A DNA stretch of 64,000 bases from Siniperca chuatsi (taxonomy: Eukaryota > Chordata > Actinopteri > Centrarchiformes > Sinipercidae): NCBI RefSeq assembly GCF_020085105.1, contig NC_058045.1:19667333-19731332 (forward strand), read 5' to 3'. How positions within the stretch are numbered: the first letter of the stretch is position 1; every line of letters starts with the position of its first letter. The position numbers were made by a program, and so were the translations under genes. Positions 53,848 to 64,000 of the stretch are shown piece after piece. The notes beneath the pieces are model-generated. The model did no database searches. It was not told where the DNA came from and saw only the letters and a list, made by a program, of their open reading frames with translations.

Positions 53848-55700
53848 TATGTTGACTGAGATCATCTTTAGTTTGACTCAAACAGTAACAATAAAAAGCT
53901 TGGTTCCTTTGGCAACAGCGGTAATGGTGAGAGTCCAGGACTGTTGTGTCCATATCCTGTGAATTTTGTATAGTCTGTCACTTCTGGTGACATTACAGTG
54001 AGAAGATAGTGTCCATGTTCACGAGATGCACCTGGATTGCTATACTTTAGAAGACAACAGCCACTGGGAGTATAAGCTGGACTGTAAGCTGCTGTCTGCA
54101 AAACAGCAGCAACAGCAAATTAGTTGCTCATGATGATGCTTTTCTGCTCTTGTGAGATTAATTGGACCCTCTCATTACTAGATCAGTTTTGTCTTTGTTA
54201 CATCTCCCAAGAGGGAGACACTGCAGAGATGAAACTGAGGCTTCCTTGGGAGAAATTTTAAGAATTTTTAGAAGTACATGATCAACTGAGACACATGTAT
54301 AGCTGTCTCATTACTGTCTAAATCATTTCAAAGAGAAAAGCAGTCTATATTTGAGACCTACATGAAATAAAAAATGAGTTCATTGAGAGGGAGCGTAAGA
54401 TCAACTGGATCTTCTCACCATGAAATCACAATATGTCTGGGATCTTGACCAGGTGAAGATCCAAATATCAGACATGCTATGCTAGAACGGCTGCTTTTAT
54501 AAAGCAATAATCAAGGCGCGACAACAGAGCTAATGTATCATCCACAATGCCTGACCTGTACTATGGTTTGGGAATGGGAGGAGCAAAGGAAAAAGAAGCA
54601 AATTCTCTGCTGAGCAAACCTCATGAACCTTGTTCATTCAGAACAAAAACCCTAGTTGTCTTTGTAATTTTTTACTGTGTTGCTGTGATCATACAGATGT
54701 ATAAAAGGCAGAAAATTGAATATAGATCACCAAAATATGTTTTTTATTTATTAAGTGTGTCATCCCTGCTGATATTCAAATTAATAACAATATTTGTAGG
54801 GGTCAAAATGATTACATTCGTAGTGGAAGAACAAATCAAATCATCAGCTTCAAGAAACAGACACGAATTTATACAATTCATGTTATCATTGTTTTGTATT
54901 TGTAAATCTTTGAAACTTCTGAGCAAAGGAAAAACTGAGACAAGCCACTTCTATTTAACTTACATTGAGCTCTCCCTCTCTGAGAGGATCACAGAGGACC
55001 TCTAGGGGTAATCTCTACTGTGTTTGGGAAGGAAGAGAAACATTTACTCCTAATAGCTGGATCTGACAGAGAGAGCAGTCTTCGCTCTAGTTCTCTCCAA
55101 ATCTTAGGATCCAGCTGGAATGCAAATCGTGTCTACATATAAATCAAAGATATTGGTATCTGTCTACAATATAAATCAAAGATATCTTTAAATGGCATAT
55201 CATGAATCCAGATGCCAAAATAAAAGCAGCTGTTGTTTGGTTGAAACCTACAGAATATAGTTGTATTTCAAAGATGACAGCATGCAGACTTTTCTAAATG
55301 TTACTTTTTATGTAAGAAATCAGGGAATATTTCATTATGGGCTCATTCTTGTATGTTCCTGCACTTCTTTCCACAGTGCACTGATACAGAAGGCATCAGC
55401 AACATAACTGAGTCATAGCTTGATCCACAAGGCTTTATGGGAGTAGGTATTTGTACACAAGCTGTTAAACAGATGTGGTGAAGAGAACAGATCGCCTCAT
55501 AGTGGAGTGTGACATCACTATCATCAGGGGCAAGGAGAGGGGATAATACACACAATTAACCATGCATGAGGAAAAACACATACACGGAATGAAAGATGAG
55601 GGGTCTCTCTCCTTTATTACCCTGACTGAGTATTGCACTTAATGACAGAGAGGAAGAGAATGTGTTTTATTGTGTGTTCAGTGTGTGTTTGTGTGTGTTT
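53848..55700. other. No gene recognised; longest open frame of the desert lies here
   Basis: A 152-codon ATG frame runs 54547-55005 (plus). It has two hydrophobic stretches but no known motif, AT-rich codon use, and no promoter or splice context, so it is not called a gene. The sequence around 54.17-54.25 kb holds an inverted pair CTCCCAAGAGG / CCTTGGGAG. Confidence 0.4.
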
Positions 55701-55985
55701 CATGTTCTTATATCCTGGTGGGATGCACACTAACCCATGGGGACTTGTATCACTGTGGGGACAAAAATTGAGGGCCCCATGGGTAGAGACTGCTTTTTGA
55801 GGGTTAAGATTTGGTTTTAGGGTACAGGTTACAATTGGGTTAAGGTTAGGGTTAGGGTTAGGGTTAAGGTTAGGCATTTAATTGTGATGGTTAAGGTTAG
55901 GGTAAGGGGCTAGGGAAAGCATTATGTCAATGACTGTCCTCCACAGGGACAGTGAAACAAACATGTGTTTGTGTGTGTGTGTGGC
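55701..55985. repeat. Dispersed repeat with interstitial TTAGGG-like tract
   Basis: The segment runs from 'tatcctggtgggatgcac' through a GTTAGG/GTTAAG-rich core (about 55835-55912) to 'tcctccacagggacagtg' and a GT run. Telomere-like hexamers mixed with GTTAAGG variants, and the 'gtccc/gggac' ends, match a repeat common in fish genomes. Confidence 0.65.
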
Positions 55986-57689
55986 TCAACTTCCCATGGA
56001 TCCACTGTAGAAATGACAATCTGTGTGTGTGCCGCATGACACCTGTTGACATTCAAAACATCAGTCAGAAATCCACTGGTGAATAACTCGACATTATGTT
56101 TAGGACCATTCAAGGTACGCGTGTTAAAGAGCCTGTGTGTGATTCCCACAAGTTCTTTCTTTTTTTTCAGAATTCCTTCTCAAGGAAGAACCATTGTGGA
56201 ATCTTCATCACTGTTGTCCATTATATGACTGGAGACTGTACAATCCAAAACATACACTCCAGGCCACAAAAAAAGTGATGTAAATACAAAATTTAGAAAT
56301 TACATTAACACGTGTTTTACCAAAGAACAGATACATTTTTCAAAATAATAACATGCCAGGACAAACAAATCACCATGCAACTCATATTCACTCAGCAGTA
56401 TTAATTAATTAATAAAAGGGTGAAGCTACAGCTATTGTATGCTTTTCGTGTTTATTTAGCCACTGAGCCAGGGGTGACAGTGGCTTTGCCCTGCCGAGAT
56501 AGGATCTGTCTAGGTTGATGCTGCTCGTGTGAATAATGCATTAGAGATGATGACCCCTCCCTGACCAAGAGATGGACAGACAACACTGACGTCGGCCTAG
56601 AGCCTCATGGCACCAGACGGCATGAAGAGAGGATATAGAGGGGATATTAAACCTGCAGTGCTTCTCAGGGATCAGCTACACCTCTCAATCTGCCTGTCTC
56701 TCAGTCTGGGGGGATGAATCTGTGTCAGGCTCTCCCTCTCTTGTCTTTTCATGGTGACGTGACAGGCATCTGTGAACACCAGGGAGCAGAGAGGAGAGGC
56801 CACTCACTGGGATGAAATGGGACTGCGGAACGATATTTTGTTGCCACGTCTGCATGTGCACGCATGCACACACACAAACACGTACATTTTCTATCAATGC
56901 TGACTATTTACAATAATTCAGTGGGCTTTTGCATTCACAAGCCTGAAATCTTTCAATGTGATGTTTAAGATTTCAGCCAATTATAAAATATATGAGGGAT
57001 CAGAGCTTTATTATCAAATCATTTATTCCTACAGATTATTTTTCCTCCACCTCCATCTGTCTCTTTGACAGTTTCCCTTCTTTATGTCGTGCTTTCCACC
57101 CTTTCCCCCATGTCTTTTCCCTCTATCAGAGTAAGGTTATTGTGTGCTTTAGGGTCATGGGGTGTCAGTGTTGGAGATCTACAAGTAGAGGCTCACTGTA
57201 CTGCTCATATTCAGGCTTCTGTCCAAATGATCATGAGAGCCACTACTTCTCAGAATTATCTGCAAGAAAACCCCCAGGGAGTTCTCTCATCTGCTAGCCT
57301 CTATATCAGCCTCTCATATACAGCACTGTAGGCCTACAGACACATTGCAAGGTCACTCAGCCAACCACAGCAAGCCGGCTTTCATCTCATTCAAACACAG
57401 GGACAACAATTCAAATATTTATTCATGAATTATCGAATGACAGAAGAAAATTCCCATCATAGAAGGATTATTAGTAAACCTATCTACGGCCTGGCACAAT
57501 GAAGATTTCTTCTTCATTGTGGATGCACAATAATGACACAAAACAAAACATGGGGACATCTAGTTTACATTTTCCAATAAATCTTTTCATGATGGTAAGT
57601 CATTGTCAGAAATGAATGCTAAAAGAAACTTTAAGAAGCATCTTTTCAAACCCAGAGCACAGTTACAGGTCAGAAGTCAAGTATTGTTG
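55986..57689. other. No gene recognised
   Basis: A CA-rich stretch lies near 56865-56882. A small hairpin (CAATGAAGA / TCTTCATTG) is at about 57497-57519. There is no coding evidence. Confidence 0.4.
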
Positions 57690-57824
57690 CAGTTTGCAAC
57701 CATTTGAATACCGCTCACATCACCCCCCTTCCAAGCATGTAGGAGAAACAGAAAACAGACTTATAAATATTATATTCCATTTCTGCCAATAGCTCCTCCT
57801 AAATGTTACACACTGGACCTTTAA
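57690..57824. mobile_element. Internally deleted MITE ending TTACACACTGGACCTTTAA
   Basis: The right end TTACACACTGGACCTTTAA, preceded by 'tatattccatttctgccaat', is a signature I recognise from an abundant teleost MITE flanked by TTAA. The left half is mostly lost; 'gcatgtaggagaaacag' is a remnant of its interior. Confidence 0.65.
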
Positions 57825-59574
57825 CATCCTGCCAGATTCACTGTAGGCTTATTGAATTTCATTTAGGAAAAAGAGTTGTGTCATATTTGTGTTTAAGAGA
57901 TAGCAATGAGAGTCCCCAGTCTCTCCTATCCTCTAGCCTGTCAAGATATGAATACATAAATTTAACAGAACAGGTAAGATATAGCTGTGTCACTATGCTG
58001 TCGTCTCATAGTCAGAAAAATGTTCTCTCTCGCTTCTATATCATTTATTCTTTCATTTCCCTTGCCAGGTTTCTCTTGCTGAGAGAGGCTTTTCCTATTT
58101 CTTTGTTAATGAGAATATTCAAATTTTACACATCTTCTTCTTCTTCTAGGCTGCTAATTCAGCATAATTAAATCCTGCATGTGTGCAGATCTGAAATAGT
58201 GGCTCAGACTAAATTTACTCAAGGCAATTTGATATCAAGGACTTTACTTGCCTCGTTAGTCTGATGTAAATCTACATGATGTAAATGAATGATATGCATC
58301 ATAGTAAGTAGCATCAAAGTGAATATTCCAGGTTTTTATAAGAATCTGTGAAGTTGGCCACCTCTGGAGTTCGGTTTCTCTGACCTGGTTCTTCAGACTT
58401 TACTACTTTACTTTACTAATCCAGGGGTCTATGTACTCTGTTGGTCTTAATCTTTCTCACTTTCTCTTTACTCTCTCTTCCCTAAAGCATAAATAATTAG
58501 CAGCTTTCCTGCAAGACCAACCACACGTTGAAGATCTATATAGATGTCAGCTGACATTCAGAGGGCTTCAGAACGAATGGAAGCTGAACACACATTTTTT
58601 TTCTCTTTTTCAGGTCTGAAAGGCTGTGAAATGGAGAGCAATGGACGACAAACACTACTGGAACATACACACACAAAGAAACTAGATCTCTTTCAGCTGA
58701 CCTTGAAAGCGGTTATTATCCAAAGAAGTTGTATGTAGCTAATCGAGTTTCATGTAAAAAGCATAAATTGACTGTCCCTTAGAAAAAGATAAATTTCTAA
58801 TTAATATCTTTCCATTTCAGTTGACATAACACTCTCATAAATACTGCTGCTGAAGCTATATGTTGTAAATATAACGACTACTAGCCTCATTACCTCATAT
58901 AGGGAATAGTCATTTTAGACAAAGCTATTCATTGCACTGTGCAATCACAGTCTGCAAGAGCTCTGAAATCTCTTGAGAGGAAAAAAAGAAATAAACACAC
59001 ATTTACTCTTTCCCACATCAGGGAGAAGGGATGCGTATAAAAATGAAGTGCATAACTAAGTTTATCTTGATCTGTATTTCTATCAAGGATGAATCAGTTA
59101 AAGCAGAATTGAAAAGGAGAGACACAGAGAGAGTTCACACAGAGAGCTCTCTTTGTGGAGACTCTGTGCGTGGGGAAAAATGAAGCATGAGTGTGTGCTG
59201 GCATGGCAGAGCAGAGATGAAAGAGCGTCTGACTCCAGTCACTGAGATCTCCTCCTCCTGTGTTTGATCCTGTCTTCCGGTCGGCTGGCTGCCCGAGAAC
59301 AGTGTAGAGAGCCAAGGCCATGGTCAGGGCATAAGCATGGAGGAGAGGACAGAATGGCTTTCATAAGCTACAAACACATCCCCAAAGGCGCACACACATA
59401 CAGAAATGCAGATACAAGGGCAGTATTGGTACATGTATTGGCCCGCATCAGTCAGTACAGGACGTTTAGTTCAGGACATCCTATGAACCAAATTTTACAA
59501 TCTTTTAATCCAATACAGGCCAATTACAGGCAAAATGTAAATTCAACGCTTTCACCCAGAGGTTTTAAAGGCTG
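57825..59574. other. No gene recognised
   Basis: Short open frames only. No RNA genes or bounded repeats were recognised. Confidence 0.4.
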
Positions 59575-60200
59575 TGTCTAAAATCACTTCTTATTTACTA
59601 TATAGTATGTCTGCCATTTTATTTGAGTTTCCAAATATTGAGTGTCTAAATGTATGCTTTGTATAGTGCCCATGTAGGCTACATTACTTTCTGCCAAAAA
59701 TCTCACGATGCAATGTATTGCATTTTATGGATGCAAAAACTACCATTGTGTGACACCTCTGTCATGACACAAAATGACGATGATTCATGATTTGCTGCTC
59801 CCTAGTGAGCAAACTATTTATCTAATATAGGGAGTGGTGAAAGAGTGAAGAGGGGGAGCAATTTCAGACACAGTGTGATAGTTGTTGTCCGTTAGCTAAA
59901 GCATGCTAGTCACTTTAGCTGCTTATGTAGCTAAATTCATCAGAAACCAGAGCTCACACTCATGTTCATCCCCTAATTTGGAAGTATTATATTTTTGGAA
60001 TAATCTCTCACTGCTCACTATTGAGTAAACTATTTAGTGTCTATTACATAAGGAGTAGTGAATGAGTAAAAGAGGGAGTAATTTCAGACACAGCTAAAGT
60101 GGGATGGTCTTTCTCTCTTCTCTTTAGCTAAACTATGCAGTTTAGCCAAGCTCATGCAATTCCCCTATTTGGAATTATTATGATTTTCCAATAAAATATA
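59575..60200. mobile_element. Two degenerate copies of an 'atttcagacacag' MITE
   Basis: 'gagcaatttcagacacagtg' near 59857 and 'gagtaatttcagacacagct' near 60076 sit in matching contexts: 'gagcaaactatttatctaat' precedes the first and 'gagtaaactatttagtgtct' the second. 'ctatatagtatgtc' at the left is also typical of this family. The pair may be a nested or tandem insertion. Confidence 0.55.
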
Positions 60201-60895
60201 GTGACATGCAAGGGGTAGTGTATGTGTGTCAACATTATCTAACTTCAGATTATATTATGTCTGGAAATGGCTTTAAACATGCTATCTCATTTGTGACGGC
60301 ATCACACGTGTCTGAGGTAGGCTGCAAAACTTTATAATCCACCACATTGATGTTGAAAACTGTTCACAACACTGATGTCATGTCAGGGAATATTTTATTG
60401 TGTCCTGTGAAGACAAGTCACTGTTCAGTTTTCAAATGCAATTTTTCAATGCTGTGAGAACCGCAAACAAAATTCCATTTACCTCCATTGTATTAGGAAG
60501 GAGGCTCTCAGAGACAGTGAGCGCAAAACCTGAACAAATAAACGTAAAACTATATACTTGACTGGATACCATTAAGATTTAAGGAGAATTATAATTTTTT
60601 TTTATTTGGATGAACTGACCCTGAGTTCAATCAGGCACACTTGCATCATAAAATTACATTAAACCACATCAGGTTTTTCAGTGAAATACACAGTTAGTAT
60701 CAGCTGTAAACCATTTCTAGATAAATATTATGGTCCTTCAAGTAGTAAATATGACATCTAATGACCATTTAGCTAGAGAACAAAAGATTGATTGAAAATG
60801 AGAATCCTGGTCGATAACACTATCAAGAAATAAAGTTCCATTTTTAACTTCCTACTTGCACAAATTGAATACCAAGATGAGGATGCAGGCACACG

Positions 60896-60896
<1 letters not shown>
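60201..60896. other. No gene recognised
   Basis: AT-rich sequence without coding, RNA or repeat signals. Confidence 0.4.

Positions 60897-60940
<44 letters not shown>
60897..60940. repeat. (AC)n microsatellite, 44 bp
   Basis: Uninterrupted AC tract. Confidence 0.96.
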
Positions 60941-60942
<2 letters not shown>

Positions 60943-61884
60943 AACTCTGTAACTTACTTCACCTCCATGGTCAGCAGGATGATGAGAGCAGGGGAGCACA
61001 GCAGAGAGGAGGTTATTACAGTGCAGCTGCAGTGGTAATGTACTTTATTTATGACAGGAGCTGGAACATTACTAGCTATCTGCACTCAGAAGCTTATCAG
61101 CGAAGGCGCCTGGACTAATGACACATGGACAACAACCACAAAACTGTCAGGCAATTAAAAGGGAAAGAGTGAGCGTATAATGAGGAACTGAATTTTCTAT
61201 TCCAGGTGATTCTGGGTGCTTATCCATGCTTATAGCTTATTTTAGTGTTACAGCACATCAACAGAAATTCAGGATTTAACAATAAATGTTTGAATGGTCA
61301 AATATTTAAAATATTGAAAATTGAATGTGTCCTTGACCTATCTTGCCAGATAGTTTCACAGCATTAAATTTGAGTGTTGCTCATATTTTATGGTGGAAAA
61401 ATTTAGTAATCTGTTTTGCCAAAGGCTGCCACTCAAACTGGATGAAGGAATTGATGTAGGTCCACCAAAATCAGAGATATATTACACTTTTTCATTCCTT
61501 AATTTACTGTAAAAAGTTGTTGGTTCAGTAAGTGAATAACAAGTTCATTTAAATTTAAATACATTTTCTATTTGCACTTACCGCTTTCATACTCCCCAAA
61601 GATACAGTTTCCTCATATTCTATTTTCAGCTGTTGGGTGGTACAAAAATGGGGATGATACTTACATGATCTAGCTATCATAGCTCAGCCCAGTACAGTAT
61701 GCTACTCTTCAAGGATGCATTCCAGGATTGTATGTTGCATTTGTGTTTCTTTAGGACTGTGCTCTTGTTGCATGTCTCAGAAATGATCTATTTCTTCTCA
61801 CAGTAACATAGAGTGAGGTAAAGGAAATCACAAGTGAGCAATGAATAATGCACACGTTTTAGTTTTATAATAGCCTTTTTAAGA
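60941..61884. other. No gene recognised
   Basis: No coding, RNA or repeat signal was recognised in this stretch. Confidence 0.4.
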
Positions 61885-62030
61885 TCCTGCTCTTGGTTTT
61901 CAAATCACTCAGCGGATTACAGCCTACTATTTAAATGGTAGGCAGAATCAAATCAGAATTACTTTGTAGTGCCATTTTGGCTGAATGGTGCTTTATAAAA
62001 AGGTTGGTTTGATTTGATTCGATTTGATAT
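61885..62030 (+). mobile_element. LINE-like 3' end with GATTT tail
   Basis: 'ggtgctttataaaaaggttg' followed by 'gatttgattcgatttgat' resembles the end of truncated fish non-LTR elements, which often read 'gcgctttataaa' and then a short tandem tail. Confidence 0.5.
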
Positions 62031-62517
62031 TATACATATTAGAACCATGCTGGAAAAAGAGGACACGACAGAAAATGTTTTGAGCAGTTAAGGATCAGCC
62101 TCTCTGCTCACCTCTGTCTGAGCAGCGCAGGATACATGCACACCAGAAAACTAAAGCAGCTAAATCAATTAAAATCCCATTATAGTCAGCACCATTATTG
62201 AGGTCATTACCAAGGGGGAGAGACGCCTGATGATGATGGTGGATCAAACAAGATCTAATTAATTCATTTATTCATTAACGCACAGCTCTCATGCAAGCAT
62301 GGTTAGTGCAATGTAAAAAAAAGAGACTGTCGTACATCAAGTGCAGCGTCTCTGCAGAAACATCAAAACTTGACATGAGACGGAAAATATGAATATGAAA
62401 CGTGAACACAACATCAAAGGCAACTTATTGCCAGTATAGGGTATTGGCTGCTTTTCAAACAACACTAAAACACATTTTCTGGTGCCACAAAGGACAGCTG
62501 CTTTCAGTTGGGTTACG

Positions 62518-62526
<9 letters not shown>

Positions 62527-62560
<34 letters not shown>
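62527..62560. repeat. (AC)n microsatellite, 34 bp
   Basis: AC tract preceded by ACACAT. Confidence 0.95.
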
Positions 62561-62563
<3 letters not shown>

Positions 62564-63849
62564 GTGTCAGTCTGGTTGCGGAGAAAGACGAGGGGTAAAA
62601 ATAAGAGTGCAAATAAGACAGAGGAAAGGAGGCAAAAAGAGGGGGAGCTTCACAGTCTGTTTCTCTGCTTCATCTCCCACCAGTGGAGCTGTGATTAGGG
62701 AGCAGCAGACATTAATGTTTGGTATTGATTATTTCTCAAATGGCTCGGGGAACAGAGGCCAAGGAAATGACAGAAACATACTATGTTACTTCCTCAGCCT
62801 GGAGATATAGGGCTGGTGGAGGGGTTTGTATGTATGAGGAAGTGGGGTATTGGAGAGCAAAAGAGAGACAAAAAGATAAAGAAGGAAGAGACAGAAAGAG
62901 TTTGCATGTGTTTGCAGGTATGTGGTTTTGCCTTTTTGAAAACTGGAAGACATTTACACATCTCAGCCCTGTCTCCCCTCACCATCTCTTGCTATCTCCC
63001 CTTCCTCTCCACTTTGGCACACCAATCTCCACTTTGGCCCGCCAATCGATACATGTTGGATAAAATGAAAGTTGAGATCGTTAGATTGGTGGGAAAGATA
63101 GGATACCATGTTTAGTTCAGGAGTCCGTATAGGCCAGTCATGTCCTCGACAGGATGATGCTGTGATCTGAAACAATGCCATTCCTTGACATCAAGTAGGA
63201 TTTGACTTAAAGTTAAGCCGAGATGTAGGGCTATGAGTGCAGCTGGGTGGATTGTGAATGCCAGGTCATGGGCTGAGGCAAACAGAAAGGGGGTGTTAGA
63301 TGAAGAAGAACCGGCGAGCTGACTGGATGTGACAGGAGCAGTGTCCGCCTCCTCTGCAGCACAGAGTGTCCCAAATGAAAATCTATAGGGCATGACGCTG
63401 GCAGCAGACCTTCACGGGCTAGAAGAAGCCACCGGTCAGTCAAACAATGGTGGACCATAGTGCACATATGCACACACATAAGGACACATGCACATACTTG
63501 GAAGTCCTGCTTATTCACTAATTCTAATCTTGGTCTGAGGCATTAACTGGCATCATGCTGATTGTCAAATACACAGATGCACATTAATATAGACATAAAC
63601 ACGTAGCTCAGTAGAATCACACGTATACTGCACTGATGAAATGTTAATAACTAAGGAAAGATAATATTCACAATAAAAATAAATGATAATAATAATAGTC
63701 TCCTTTTTTCTATCTCCATCTGATCTGTCTTTGTCATCCCATGGGTTTTAATTTCTCTACAGAGATAGCTGATAAAAAAGTCTATGACTAACTCAAGGTA
63801 GCCCAGAGCTCTTAATACAAAGATTTCACTCAGCCTGCAGCAGCCACTA
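62561..63849. other. No gene recognised
   Basis: A short direct repeat CCACTTTGGC(A/C)C(A/G)CCAATC occurs at about 63009-63049. No coding or RNA gene was recognised. Confidence 0.4.
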
Positions 63850-64000
63850 ATAGGGCTGGGACGATTCATCGACATAATTGACGTCATCGATTACAGAAAT
63901 ACGTCAATTTGCATATCGTGTGTCGGCGCGTCGCAATGAAGTATGCCTGCACCCGGTCAAAGCATGGATTCCCCAGAGAACAAGCTGCAGCATTAAAACC
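63850..64000 (+). mobile_element. hAT-like transposon, left end, cut by the window edge
   Basis: It starts TAGGGCTGGGACGATTCATC, close to the terminal sequence of several fish hAT elements (TAGGGCTGGGCGAT...), and continues with CGACATAATTGACGTCATCG. An ATG lies at about 63938 and the element runs off the window. Whether it is autonomous cannot be seen. Confidence 0.6.

Noticed and set aside
54547-55005. 152-codon ATG open frame with hydrophobic segments
   Set aside because: No recognised motif, AT-rich codon use, no splice or promoter context, and length compatible with chance in 19 kb of AT-rich DNA. A proteomic or conservation hit would reopen it.
37761-64000. hipk2 expected next to tbxas1 by human synteny
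   Set aside because: No HIPK-type kinase motif or long first coding exon was found on either strand.

Overview
The window is vertebrate genomic DNA from a ray-finned fish, most likely a percomorph teleost. The evidence is intron-split genes with GT-AG boundaries, long dinucleotide microsatellites, many short non-autonomous DNA transposons of types I recognise from fish genomes, and proteins that match fish or human orthologues exon by exon. No prokaryotic, CRISPR, rRNA or tRNA feature was found. All coordinates were worked out by hand from reading frame and splice-site agreement, and homology was judged from memory of the families.

Layout. (1) 853-15494, plus strand: the last seven coding exons of srgap1 (SLIT-ROBO Rho GTPase-activating protein 1), covering the end of RhoGAP, the SH3 domain and the C-terminal tail, with a 3' UTR to about 17.9 kb. 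(2) 18997-22604, minus strand: complete nine-exon ccdc113 (cfap263), a coiled-coil axoneme/centriolar-satellite protein of 384 aa. (3) 22986-28042, plus strand: complete eleven-exon parp12, a CCCH zinc-finger/WWE mono-ADP-ribosyltransferase of 699 aa. It is divergent from ccdc113, with only 381 bp between the start codons and an interferon-response-element match in that gap. (4) 30626-36972, minus strand: complete thirteen-exon tbxas1 (thromboxane A synthase, CYP5A), 562 aa. It converges on parp12, as the same pair does in human 7q34. (5) 39.4-45.1 kb: a TATA promoter with a probable first exon, then a set of acidic and Ser/Thr/Lys-rich coding remnants with frameshifts, a tandem array of intron-plus-micro-exon units and two exon-like blocks. 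This looks like a decayed or unusual member of a fish-specific gene family and could not be modelled cleanly. (6) 45.1-64 kb: about 19 kb with no recognisable gene, holding several MITE-type elements, microsatellites and, at the right edge, the start of an hAT-like transposon.

The four confident genes do not form one pathway. parp12 is an interferon-type antiviral effector, tbxas1 makes thromboxane A2, srgap1 controls Cdc42/RhoA downstream of ROBO, and ccdc113 is ciliary. The unusual parts are the micro-exon array at 43.2-43.95 kb, the broken family remnant beside it, a 48-bp-arm perfect palindrome at 18.03-18.13 kb, the ISRE-bearing divergent promoter, and a 556-bp foldback element with near-identical 8-bp flanks. 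I found nothing that clearly amounts to a new biological system.
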